Below are positions 1 to 8,800 of a stretch of DNA of 24,622 nt, in pieces. How positions within the stretch are numbered: position 1 is the first letter of the stretch; each line of letters begins with the position of its first letter. Below the pieces are notes generated by a model. That model was not told the origin of the DNA, did not search any database, and saw only the letters and a program-made list of their open reading frames with translations. Both the position numbers and the translations under genes were made by a program. The stretch is from CAG-103 sp963627135 (GTDB lineage Bacteria; Bacillota; Clostridia; Oscillospirales; Oscillospiraceae). The DNA lies in the NCBI GenBank assembly GCA_963627135.1, contig CAVFZY010000030.1, forward strand, positions 1 to 24,622, given 5' to 3'.

Positions 1-722
1 CCCTGCGCTACCGCGGCTATTACTACGACGCCGAGACCGGCTTCTACTACCTCCAGAGCCGCTATTATGACCCGGCCATCTGCCGGTTCATTAACGCCGA
101 CACCTTCGCCACCACCGATGCCAACGGCTTCCTCAGCGCCAATATGTTCGCATATTGTGAGAATAATCCGGTTGGCAACAGTGATTCGAACGGAGAATTC
201 TTAAACACCCTTATCGGCGCGGTCACAGGTGCCGCATTGGGCGCGGCTCTTGCGCTCGTCACAGGCGAGAACGTAAAAGCAGCAGCCATTTCCGGTGCAA
301 TTTCAGGCGCGGTTTCAGGCTTTGCTGCAGACGTAATTATCGCCACAGGTGGTTCTGCATTGGTTGTTGCTGGTGTGTATGGAGCCGCTGGATTTGCAGG
401 TTCTTTTATTGGTTCTATTGCCGCGCAGCGTTGCGAAGGAAAGCCGATTAACATAGGAGAGGCAGCGGTTGAAGGCGCATTTGGTGCTGCTTTTGGTGTT
501 GTTGGTGGTTTGATGACAGGCAGTGTTACGCCCATGATGAAACAAGTACAGCAAACAGCTGGGAAGAAAGTCGTGGCACGGGGCATTACCAAAAGTTACG
601 CTGTGAGACGCACCATCCGAAATGAAGCGAGGAACTCAGGCCGAACAATCGTGGAAAATATACTGAGTGGCTTTACTTCTTGGTATACGCAGTTCCGCAT
701 CAAGCATCTGTTCAAGAGGTGA
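1..722 (+). CDS. RHS-repeat polymorphic toxin, 3' end only, with variable C-terminal tip
   Basis: The gene starts before the window; the open frame runs from base 3 to a TGA at 720-722 (about 239 residues). The first 50 residues carry the RHS-associated core signature: YYYDAETGFYYLQSRYYDP, then RFINADTF and, after a short spacer, NMFAYCENNPV. In this family the core closes the YD-repeat shell and the segment after it is a swappable toxin domain. Here that segment (about 180 residues) begins near NSDSNGE. It is rich in Gly and Ala with long hydrophobic stretches resembling glycine-zipper membrane segments, then ends in a basic stretch. Base composition drops in GC just after the core, as expected for an exchanged tip. 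I do not recognise the toxin domain; membrane insertion is only a guess. The next gene starts 5 bases after the stop and is the candidate immunity gene. The RHS assignment is firm; toxin activity is inferred. Confidence 0.85.
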   Translation, partial: LRYRGYYYDAETGFYYLQSRYYDPAICRFINADTFATTDANGFLSANMFAYCENNPVGNSDSNGEFLNTLIGAVTGAALGAALALVTGENVKAAAISGAISGAVSGFAADVIIATGGSALVVAGVYGAAGFAGSFIGSIAAQRCEGKPINIGEAAVEGAFGAAFGVVGGLMTGSVTPMMKQVQQTAGKKVVARGITKSYAVRRTIRNEARNSGRTIVENILSGFTSWYTQFRIKHLFKR

Positions 723-727
723 TAGAT

Positions 728-1354
728 ATGCGGAAAACATTATATCCCCACATAATTTTAATAATAGAAGGGCGAATCGCATGCATGATAGCAGCACTGT
801 TTCCTTGCTTTCTTGCATATTTGATTATCCGTGAACTGGTTTTTGGGTGGGTAGCTTATTTCTTCACTTTACTCATGGTAGTTTTCGGAACCTATGTTGT
901 TTATATTCTTTGGCCACTGTGTTTTGGGGAATTAACCCTAACAGAGGGCTATGTCAAGTGGCACGCACTCTTCATGCGTAGCGTCAAGATTCCGTATTCG
1001 GAGCTTCGCTATGTTGAGATACGCCATTTCGACGAGGGAAATGTTGTCCCTGATCTTTATGGGACCGGGCAAATGTACCTCTTGTTATCCTCGAAATCGC
1101 TTCCCAAAACCCGCATTGATAAAATCCGAAGCGGCGATGGGCTGATCAAGTATCAGTTCCTGATGCGGGATGCGGAGGTGTTCAGCGAATATCTTCCGGA
1201 ACGGTACAAACCCATGTTTCAGTCGCGTGCAGAAGCCTACACACGTGCGAAGGAGAAGCAGGCGCGCGACTGGCAGAAATGGAAAGCCAAGCGCAAAAAG
1301 GCACGCGAAAAGCGCCGAAAAAAGCGGCAAGTTGAAAAATACGAAAAGCATTGA
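728..1354 (+). CDS. Small membrane protein with basic tail, candidate immunity protein
   Basis: This encodes 208 residues starting MRKTLYPH. An upstream in-frame ATG at 680 lies inside the RHS gene; the start at 728 is preferred because GAGGTG lies 6 bases before it, overlapping the RHS stop. Two hydrophobic segments (roughly residues 8-30 and 36-60) form a membrane hairpin. A soluble region of about 100 residues follows, whose beta-rich look (ELTLTEGYVKWHALF, then KIPYSELRYVEI) recalls bacterial PH-like domains. The last 45 residues are extremely rich in Lys and Arg and probably helical. I do not recognise a named family. Position directly behind an RHS tip, shared low GC and likely translational coupling make it a candidate immunity protein against the preceding tip. 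That role is inference from context. Confidence 0.75.
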   Translation: MRKTLYPHIILIIEGRIACMIAALFPCFLAYLIIRELVFGWVAYFFTLLMVVFGTYVVYILWPLCFGELTLTEGYVKWHALFMRSVKIPYSELRYVEIRHFDEGNVVPDLYGTGQMYLLLSSKSLPKTRIDKIRSGDGLIKYQFLMRDAEVFSEYLPERYKPMFQSRAEAYTRAKEKQARDWQKWKAKRKKAREKRRKKRQVEKYEKH

Positions 1355-1360
1355 TCGCAA

Positions 1361-1386
1361 GCGGGCGGTGCATTAGCACCGCCCGC
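1361..1386 (+). terminator. Strong hairpin after the candidate immunity gene
   Basis: An 11-bp perfect stem (GCGGGCGGTGC paired with GCACCGCCCGC) closes a four-base loop, starting 6 bases after the stop of the 728-1354 gene. It is followed by AGGAAAATGG, not a U-tract, so it may end transcription poorly or serve mainly as a 3' stabilising structure. Confidence 0.45.
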
Positions 1387-1466
1387 AGGAAAATGGACAA
1401 GTGGTCACTATGATGCGTACAGCTGTCAGCACACAACCACAGATCATCATCGTTGCCTGCTGCATC

Positions 1467-1733
1467 ACGCTGCGCCGCAGCGCCTACGACACGGCGGGCA
1501 ACATCCGCAGCATCACGAAGGACGGCACGGTCACGAAGTCCTTTGGCTACACGAATGCCTCGTGGCCCGATCTGCTCACGAGCGTGACGTCCGGCAGCAC
1601 CACGAAGGACATCCTCTACGAGGGCCAGACCCGGACGAGTGACCTTCCGTCCTCCGGCAACCCCGTCACGTACTACAACGGCAAGGACTATACCTTCACG
1701 TGGGCGAAGGGCCGCCAGCTCGCCTTGAAGTAG
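1467..1733 (+). pseudogene. RHS-repeat fragment (truncated at both ends)
   Basis: The frame reads SAYDTAGNIRSITKDG, then KSFGYTNASWPDLLTSVTSG, then NPVTYYNGKDYTFTWAKGRQL, which is a typical pair of RHS/YD repeats. It has no plausible start of its own (the frame opens at 1401 in unrelated sequence) and stops at a TAG at 1731-1733 where an intact RHS protein would continue with further repeats and the core. GC is high, like the RHS core at the window start and unlike the tip and candidate immunity genes. The best reading is a remnant of the same or a neighbouring RHS gene, left by recombination when tip cassettes are exchanged. The 5' boundary is approximate. Confidence 0.7.
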
Positions 1734-1761
1734 TCAATAGTTAGTAGACACAAAATTATTT

Positions 1762-1798
1762 AAGCCACCAATTCTGTTCTGAACAGGACTGGTGGCTT
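1762..1798. terminator. Hairpin, possible terminator
   Basis: A 9-bp perfect stem (AAGCCACCA with TGGTGGCTT) encloses an inner CTGTTC/GAACAG dyad. Neither side has a long U-tract: three T then CCC on the plus strand, an AT-rich run on the minus strand. It lies between the RHS remnant and rpmE. Confidence 0.35.
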
Positions 1799-1840
1799 TC
1801 CCATCAGCTTGCGAACGGGACGTTCGTTATTGGCACACGC

Positions 1841-1875
1841 TCCACAGAGAACCGCTGCGCTGGGCTCTCTGTGGA
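1841..1875. other. Hairpin of unknown role
   Basis: A 10-bp perfect inverted repeat (TCCACAGAGA with TCTCTGTGGA), extended inward by CC/GG, surrounds a short GC-rich loop. It has no U-tract on either strand and lies just beyond the rpmE terminator. It may be a transcript-end structure or part of an old mobile element. Confidence 0.35.
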
Positions 1876-1892
1876 AAAGACCGCCGGGCGCG

Positions 1893-1921
1893 AAAAAGCC
1901 CGCGTGCATTGCACGCGGGCT
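1893..1921 (-). terminator. rpmE intrinsic terminator
   Basis: On the minus strand an 11-bp stem (AGCCCGCGTGC paired with GCACGCGGGCT) with a three-base loop is followed by a run of five T. It lies about 30 bases after the rpmE stop. Confidence 0.85.
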
Positions 1922-1949
1922 GATTTTCGCGAAGGCCATAAGTCCGATC

Positions 1950-2150
1950 TTACTTGATGCCGTACTTCTTGTTGAACTTATCCACACGGCCGCTGGTGTC
2001 GACGAGCTTCTGCTTGCCGGTGTAGAACGGGTGGCACTTGGAGCAGATCTCGATGGAGATATTCTGCTTCGTGGAGCGGGTCTCGTACACGGCGCCGCAG
2101 GCGCAGCGGATCGTGGTCGGCTGGTAATTCGGATGGATACCGTCTTTCAT
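1950..2150 (-). CDS. rpmE: 50S ribosomal protein L31 (zinc-binding type)
   Basis: This is a 66-residue protein starting MKDGIHPNYQPTTIRC. It matches the bacterial L31 family in length, in the IHPNY opening, in the two cysteine pairs (CACG near residue 16 and CSKC near residue 36) that bind zinc in the C+ form, and in the HPFYTGKQKLVDTSGRVDKF segment. L31 joins the ribosomal subunits at the central protuberance. An in-frame ATG two codons upstream would place the GAGGTGA ribosome site almost on the start; the chosen ATG gives normal spacing. It is a single-gene unit with its own promoter and terminator. The zinc ligands mean it can also act as a zinc store. Confidence 0.97.
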   Translation of the reverse strand: MKDGIHPNYQPTTIRCACGAVYETRSTKQNISIEICSKCHPFYTGKQKLVDTSGRVDKFNKKYGIK

Positions 2151-2216
2151 AGTCATTCACCTCATAACAAGCTGTCTTGAGCACGGGCTGGTCCGTGGTT
2201 ACAAAACGCAACCTGA

Positions 2217-2245
2217 ATTCTAGCATACCGGCGGTAAAAATGCAA
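2217..2245 (-). promoter_or_regulatory. rpmE promoter
   Basis: Minus strand: TTGCAT (2240-2245), a 17-base spacer, then TAGAAT (2217-2222). The start point would be about 60 bases before the rpmE ATG. The -35 hexamer lies in the addA terminator hairpin. Confidence 0.7.
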
Positions 2246-2262
2246 GCGGTTTTCGCATTTTT
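2236..2262 (-). terminator. addA terminator
   Basis: On the minus strand AAAAATGC pairs with GCATTTTT around an 11-base loop, starting right at the addA stop codon. The U-tract is the end of the 3' arm itself, so the stem is AT-rich and probably moderate in strength. Confidence 0.6.
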
Positions 2263-5200
2263 TTACGCGTCCGAGCCCGGCACGTCGCTGATCTGGCCGC
2301 AGTGCAGGAAATACAGCACGCGGCGGCAGACCGGCCGGCCGGTGATGCGCGCCATGGCCCCGGCGTAGGCGCGCAGCTGCGCGGTGTAGTACGCCGTGCG
2401 CGCCGGCACACCCTCGGGGCGGATGCGGTCGGTCTTATAGTCCACGATGACGAGACCGCCCGGCGTCTCGAACCACGCATCGACCACGCCCTGCAGCAGC
2501 ACCTGCTCGTCCCCGGCGCCGGGGAAGAACGTCTCCGCCGGGCACAGGAGCGAGAAGCGAAACTCGCGCCGCAGTGTGCCCGCCGCCTCCGCCGCCGCGA
2601 GCTGCGCGCCGAGTGGCGTTTGCCCCAGCCGCAGGAGCGAGGCCGTGTCCACGGCCTGCGCCTCGCGCGCCGTGAGTTCACCGCGCGCGGTCAACGTTTC
2701 TACCTGCGCGCAGATGCCCTCCGGCGTGCGCGCGTCGGCAAAGTGCAGATACTGCAGGATGCGGTGCGTGGCCGTGCCGCGCTCGGCGGCGGTGAGCTTG
2801 CGCGCACGCGCCGAGAAGTCCAGCCGGCGGAAGGTCTGCGTGCGCGGCGCGCCCGCCAGCAGCGGTGCGCCGGCGTCCTCGGGCGGCGTATCCTCCGCCT
2901 CCAGCCGCTTGAGCTCCGTCGCCGTCACCTTCGACGGCAGGTCGACCGCCTGCGCGTGCGCGTAGCGGAACGTGAGCGCGCGAGAGAGCTTTGCCAGCAG
3001 GGCGGGGTCCGGCTCCGGCAGCGCGGTTTCCGCTTCCGCTTCCGCGCGCGCGGCTGTGACATCCGGCTTCAGATAGACGTAGTTCCGGCGCAGGAAGCGC
3101 TCGTCCCGGTCGAGCAGTGCGCTCTGCAGCAGCCAGAACAGGGGACTTGCCATGCCGCGCAGCAGTTCCGGCGGGAGCGGCGCGCGCGCCGTGGCGTCCA
3201 GTGCGGTGACGGTCTTGCCGATGTCGCGCACGGTACCCGTGATGACAAGGCGCTCCTTCGCACGCGTCATGGCCACGTACAGCAGGCGCATCTCCTCCGA
3301 GAGCGTCTCGGTCAGCAGCTGCGCCGCGATCGCCTGCCGCGCGATGGTCGGGTATTCCACGCCGTGCTCCAGATCCGTGCACTTCGGCCCCAGACCGAGC
3401 ACCGGGTGTACGAGCACGCTCGCGCGCGTGTCGGATTTGTTGAACAGGCGCGCCGTGTCGCATAAAAACACGAACGGGAACTCCAGCCCCTTGGATTTGT
3501 GGATGCTCAGGATGCGCACGCTGCGGCGCTCGCTGCCGGGGGCGGCGGGCTCTTCGCCTTCGGTCTCCTGCCGCTGCATCCAGAGCAGGAAGCGGTGCAG
3601 CCCGCGCGCGCCGGTGCGCTCAAACTGCTGCGCCAGATCGAGCAGGAGCAGCACGTTGCGCCGCCGCAGCTCGCCGTCCGTCATCGCGCTCGTGAGCGCC
3701 ATGACGGCGCGGTCGTCTACGACGTGCCACAAAAATTCACTCAGCGGCAGCTCGATCGACAGCGCGCGGTAGCGCGCGAGCACGTCGAGAAAGTCCCGGC
3801 AGTCGTCGCGCGTCTCGGCGGCGAGCGTGACCGCGGTGTAAAAATCATGCTCGCGGTCGCACGTGCGCACGGCGGCCAGATCGTCCGCCGTCAGGCCGAA
3901 CAGCGGCGAGCGCAGCGCCGCGATGAGCGGTACGTCCTGGTGCGGATTGTCCACCACCGCCAGCAGCGAGCGCAGCACCGACACCTCCTCGGACGTGTAG
4001 AACCTGCCGCTCGTTTCCGCCGACACGGGGATGCCCTGCGCCTCGAGCGCGGCGCGGTACACGGGGCCGACGCTGTTGGCGCTGCGCAGCAGGATGACCA
4101 CGTCGCCATAGTGCGCTGGGCGCTCGGCGCCGTTTTCCCACACGGTCGCACTATCGTCGATGAGCGCGCGGATGCGCCGCGCAACGTAGTCCGCCTCCAG
4201 CGCTGCCTTTTCCGGCGTGGGCGCGTCGTTGTCCGCGTCCGGCAGCTCGAGCACGGCGAGCTCCGGCTTTTCGCCGTCGTCCGGGTAGCTTGCTCCGGCG
4301 CGCAGGCGGGCCGCATCGTCATAGTCCAGCTCGCCGAGGGCGCGGGACATGATATTGGAAAAGACGTGGTTGGCCGCTTGCAGAACTGCGCGGCGGGAGC
4401 GGAAATTTTCCCGCAGGAGGATGCGCCGCGGCGCGCCGGGCGCGGCCGCGCGGAAATCCGCAAAGCGCGCGTATTTGTCGAGGAAGATCGTAGGGTCGGC
4501 GAGGCGGAAGCGGTAGATCGACTGCTTAACGTCGCCGACGAAAAAGAGGTTATTGCCCCCGCGCGACACGGCGCGGAAAATAAGGTCCTGCACCTCCGAC
4601 ACGTCCTGATACTCATCGACCATGATCTCGGTGTAGCGCCCGGAGAGCTGGCGCGCCAGCTCCGTCGGCGCGCCGTCGTCGTCCGTGAGCAGCTGCGCGG
4701 TCATATGCTCGAGATCGGAGAAGTCCACGAGGCTGCGCCGCCGTTTTTCGGCGGCGTAGGCCGCGCCGAAGTCCAGCGTCAGCGACAGCAGTGCCTGCAT
4801 GGCCGGGGCCGTCGCGTGCAGGTCGGCAAGCGCCTGCGCGGAGGGGACATTGATCTGCTTTTGCAGGGTCTGGATGGCTTTTTTCGCCGCGTCGCGCTGC
4901 GCCTTGATGCGGTCGCGCATGTCCGGGTCCGGCGGCTTGCGCGTGCTGCCGAGGCGCGGGAACGGAACGTCCTGCAGCGCCGCGACTGCGGCGTCCCAGC
5001 TCTGGTCGCAGGCGCGCACGACGGCGCGCAGACCCGCCGCTGTCTCCGCAAAGCTCGTGCCGTAGATGCCGTAGAGCCACTCCATGTCCTGCGCCGTCAT
5101 GATGCCCAGCTGCTCGTCGAGCACGCCCGCCCAGTGCGCCGCGCTCTCGCGCACGCGCTCGAGCAGCGACTGCCCCCACGGCGTGGCGCCGGCGTCGGTC

Positions 5201-5820
5201 ACGCCGTCGAGTGCGAGCAGGTCCACCTGCCGCTGTGCCCACTGCTCGGGCCGCGCGTGGCACTGCATCTTGTCGTAGAGCGTGAGCACCAGCTCACCCA
5301 GGCGCGCATCGTCGCGCCCACCGCCGACCGTGTCGGCCAGCAGGCGGAAAGGCGCGTCGGTGTCGATGTGCATATAGGCGCGCTCGAGCGTATGTTCGAG
5401 CGCCGTCGCGCGCAGGGCGGCGCAGCGCTCGGTATCGGCGACCTGAAAGTCCGGCGCGAGGGCGAGCGCGGCGCAGTTGGCACGCAGGAAGTCGGCGCAG
5501 AAGCTGTGGATCGTGCCGATCTCGGCGCGGGCGCACAGAGCAACCTGCCGCCGCAGGCGGCGGTTTTCGGGGTCGGCCGCAATGCGCGCATAGATCCCGT
5601 CGAGGATGCGGCTGCGCAGCTCGGCCGCAGCCGCGCGCGTGTAGGTGATGACGAGAAAGCGGTCGATATCGGCCGGATTTTCTGCGTCTGTGAGGTAGGC
5701 CATGAGCCGCTCGGTGAGCACGCGGGTCTTGCCGCTGCCCGCCGCCGCGGACACGAGCACGGTGCTGCCGCGCGTGTCGATCGCGGCACGCTGCTCGGGC
5801 GTGAAAGTCAGTTCAGGCAT
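2263..5820 (-). CDS. addA: ATP-dependent helicase/nuclease subunit A (AddA)
   Basis: This encodes 1185 residues, close to the normal AddA length. It is the motor and nuclease subunit of AddAB, which resects double-strand breaks for RecA loading in Firmicutes. UvrD-type helicase motifs run in order: Walker A SAAAGSGKT (24-32), TIHSFCADFLR (about 103), Walker B DEYQD (402-406), GDVKQSIYRFR (429-439), LRENFRSRR, SIHKSKGLEFPFVFL and LYVAMTRAKERLVITG. The C-terminal RecB-type nuclease shows GTATHRILQYLHF, GLVIVDYKTD (1122-1131, with catalytic Asp and Lys) and QLRAY (from 1148), so both activities look intact. The start ATG overlaps the end of addB by 8 bases (ATGCCTGA), implying translational coupling. 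A terminator follows immediately. Confidence 0.97.
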   Translation of the reverse strand: MPELTFTPEQRAAIDTRGSTVLVSAAAGSGKTRVLTERLMAYLTDAENPADIDRFLVITYTRAAAAELRSRILDGIYARIAADPENRRLRRQVALCARAEIGTIHSFCADFLRANCAALALAPDFQVADTERCAALRATALEHTLERAYMHIDTDAPFRLLADTVGGGRDDARLGELVLTLYDKMQCHARPEQWAQRQVDLLALDGVTDAGATPWGQSLLERVRESAAHWAGVLDEQLGIMTAQDMEWLYGIYGTSFAETAAGLRAVVRACDQSWDAAVAALQDVPFPRLGSTRKPPDPDMRDRIKAQRDAAKKAIQTLQKQINVPSAQALADLHATAPAMQALLSLTLDFGAAYAAEKRRRSLVDFSDLEHMTAQLLTDDDGAPTELARQLSGRYTEIMVDEYQDVSEVQDLIFRAVSRGGNNLFFVGDVKQSIYRFRLADPTIFLDKYARFADFRAAAPGAPRRILLRENFRSRRAVLQAANHVFSNIMSRALGELDYDDAARLRAGASYPDDGEKPELAVLELPDADNDAPTPEKAALEADYVARRIRALIDDSATVWENGAERPAHYGDVVILLRSANSVGPVYRAALEAQGIPVSAETSGRFYTSEEVSVLRSLLAVVDNPHQDVPLIAALRSPLFGLTADDLAAVRTCDREHDFYTAVTLAAETRDDCRDFLDVLARYRALSIELPLSEFLWHVVDDRAVMALTSAMTDGELRRRNVLLLLDLAQQFERTGARGLHRFLLWMQRQETEGEEPAAPGSERRSVRILSIHKSKGLEFPFVFLCDTARLFNKSDTRASVLVHPVLGLGPKCTDLEHGVEYPTIARQAIAAQLLTETLSEEMRLLYVAMTRAKERLVITGTVRDIGKTVTALDATARAPLPPELLRGMASPLFWLLQSALLDRDERFLRRNYVYLKPDVTAARAEAEAETALPEPDPALLAKLSRALTFRYAHAQAVDLPSKVTATELKRLEAEDTPPEDAGAPLLAGAPRTQTFRRLDFSARARKLTAAERGTATHRILQYLHFADARTPEGICAQVETLTARGELTAREAQAVDTASLLRLGQTPLGAQLAAAEAAGTLRREFRFSLLCPAETFFPGAGDEQVLLQGVVDAWFETPGGLVIVDYKTDRIRPEGVPARTAYYTAQLRAYAGAMARITGRPVCRRVLYFLHCGQISDVPGSDA

Positions 5821-8800
5821 CCGGCGCGCCTCCTTTCAGGTTGCTCCAGACCTTGTCGGCCGGGAGCTTCGTGAGCACACGGTGGCAGTCGCCCCCCGCG
5901 CCGGGCGTGAAGCGGCAGACGGTCAGATAGTCGCAGTGGGTGCAGGCCGTGTCCTGCCCGGAGCGGAAGTAGGGGTCGGCCGTGATGCTGCCGCCGCGCA
6001 GCTCGTGCGCGAGGTCGAGCAGCGTTGTTTCGATGTGCCGCGCGAGCAGGCCGAGCTGCTCCGCGTTCGCGAGCGCGTCCGTCCTGCGCCGGGGTGAGAC
6101 GGGCAGGTACTGCGGCGTGTCGCTGTGCTCCATGGCGTGCAGCACGGCGGCATCGTCGAGCAGCAGGCCGGAGCGGCGCACCGCGCCGGCGCGCTCTCGG
6201 GCCGCCTCCTCCGGCGAGAGCCGGCGGTCAGCCGGGATGAGCACGTCGCGCGCCGGAACGTAGAGCACGCCCGCCGGCACGATCTCGTGCCCGTAGCGCG
6301 CGGGGCCGGAGCGCTCGAGCGCGAAGAGATACAGCAGCATTTGCAGCCCCATGCCGTACCACACGTCCGAGAGCGAGAACGCCTTGCGCCCGGTCTTATA
6401 ATCGACGACACGCAGGTAGAGCTTGCCGTCGTGCAGCCAGCCGTCCACGCGGTCGGCCACGCCGCTCATGTTGAGCGTCACCTCGCCGTCTGAGAGCGTG
6501 ATCGGCGCGATCTGCTCGGGGTCTGCGAAGTTGAGCTCAAAATCCAGCGGCACAAAGTCGCCCGCGCGCAGCTCGTGCGCCATGTCGGCCACGACCTGCC
6601 GCACCTGCTGGCACAGGCGGCGGAAGAGGTAGGTGAAGCGCGCGGATTTCTCCTGAAAGTCGTTGAGTTCGTCGTGGATGTAGCGCTGCGTCCAGCGGTC
6701 GGTGAAGCGGCCGAGCTGCTCGTCCGTCACGGCGGCGAAGCCGCCGGCGTCCGTCACGTCCTGCGCCGTGCGCTGCAGGACATAGTGGAAGAACGTGCCG
6801 ATCTCCGGCGGGTTGAACGCCGCCGGGCGGCGGGGCTTGGCCTTGAGCCCGTACTGCAGAAAGTACGCGTACCGGCAGGCGGAGAAGCGCTCAGCCTTCG
6901 ACGCCGAGAGGTACAGCCGCTTGCCGTAGAGCGCGCGCACGCGCTCGGGCGAGAGCTTGCCGCGGGCGGTGTGCGCCGCGCGCGTGAGCGCGGCGAGCGC
7001 GGCGGGGTCGTGCTGCTGGAACCACGCGCGCGCCGCGACGGCGGCGGGATCAGCCGCCCCGCGCAGTGTGCGCCCGGCCAGCTCCAGCGCCGGAGCCGGG
7101 GCCAGCAGGCGCTGCGCGTCCGGGTCCACGGGGCGCGGCAGCGTGCCGAAAAGCTGAGAGATGCGCGTGACGAGAAACGACGGGCGCGTGGGCGTGCCAT
7201 TGCCATCAAAGAGCGGGTAGGACACCGCGAGCGTCTGGGCCGGGAGCGTCACGCACTGATAGATGAGGTCATACTCGCGCCAGAGCGCGTCGTCCGTGCC
7301 GCCGCCGATGTCGAGCTCCAGCTCCAGCAGCTCGCGCCGCTCCTCGGGCGAGAACACGCCGTCCGGCTCGCCGGCGCGCGGCAGCCGGTCGTCCGACGCG
7401 CCGAGCACGATCAGGTGCCGGATGCCGCGGCGGCGCATGCGGTCGAGGTCGCCGGCCGTCACGCGGTCGAGCGCAACGGGGATCGTGCCGATGTCGTAGC
7501 AGGCGAGCATGCGCAAAAACAGCGTCGCGAACGTGTCGGCGTCCATCTCCGTGCCGCCGAGGATGGCGGCAAACTGCTCGAGCGCGTTGACCGTCAGCTC
7601 CCAGAGCTGGGCGTACTCGGCCGCGAGCGCGGCGCGGCCCTCGGCGCGCAGGCTTTCGGCGAGCGCATCGAGCCGCTGCGCGAGGTGCAGCCGCTCGAGA
7701 AAATCCGCCAGCGCCATGGCCTGCGCCTCCGCCGTGGCGGCGGCGCTGCTCTCCGCACCCAACAGGCGCAGCGGGCCGGCCGCGCGCTGCCGCAGGTCGT
7801 TGATCTCGGCAAGGCGGGCGGCGGAGGCGTCCGTGTCCGGCGCGCCGTAGCCGTCCGGGTGCTGCTGCCAGGGGGCGGGGCGCGTCCACGCGCTGCCGTG
7901 GATGGACCAGAGCAGGACGTAGTTTTCGAGCGTGTCCGTCTCTTCCGGCGTGAGCCCGGCGAGGCCCGTGCGCAGGTAGGCCGAGACGTCCTCGGCGTCC
8001 CACCCGCCGGTCACGATGTCGTAGGCCGCGCGGATGAGCGCCACGAGCGGCTTTTGCAGCAGGTCGGTGCGGCGGGTGAAATAGAGCGGCACGCCGTAGT
8101 AGGCGCACATGCGCTCGAGCGCGGGCGCGTAGTCGGAAAAGCCGCGCACGGCGATGGCGATGTCGTGCCAGCGGCAGCCCGACTGCACGAGCTGCAGCGC
8201 GCGGGCGGCCGCCCATGCGCACTCGGCCGCGAGATCGTCCGCCGTGTGGACGGTGATTGTCTGCGCGGGATCGTCAAAGTGCGCGGAGGTGTAGGAAAAC
8301 AGCTGCTGCTCGAGCACGCGCAGCGGCGTGTCGGCCGCGCGGGCGGGGCAGGCCGCGACTGTGGCCTGTACGCAGCAGTCGTCCGCCATGTCAAGCAGGA
8401 TGCGCGCCGTGCGCCGGGCGGCGCCGAAGATCTCGCTGCCGCCGGAGAGCTCGTCGAGCGTGAGGCAGACCGTCACGTCCGCGCCGGCGGTCAGCAGCGC
8501 GCGCACGACGGCCAGCTCCTGCCGCGTGTAGTCGGTAAAGCCGTCAAGGTAGAAGTGCCCCGTGCGCCCGAGCGCGCTCGCGGGGATGCGCTCGGCCAGA
8601 CGGGTCAGCCGGTCGGTGGGGTCTGCGTGCCCCTGCGCGGTCACGGCGTCATACGCTGCGAGCACGAGCGCGAGGTCGCGCAGCTTGTCGCCCAGGTAGC
8701 CGGGGCAGCGCGCGGCCGTGGCTTCCAGCGCGTCGGGCGTGACGCACGCGGTCTTGAGCTCGTCGACCGCGCCGAGGAGCGTCTGCTGCATCTGCGGCCG

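Noticed and set aside
144..722. Independent gene starting at 144 (MFAYCENNPV...)
   Set aside because: The frame continues upstream to the window edge with the conserved RHS core, so this is an internal Met.
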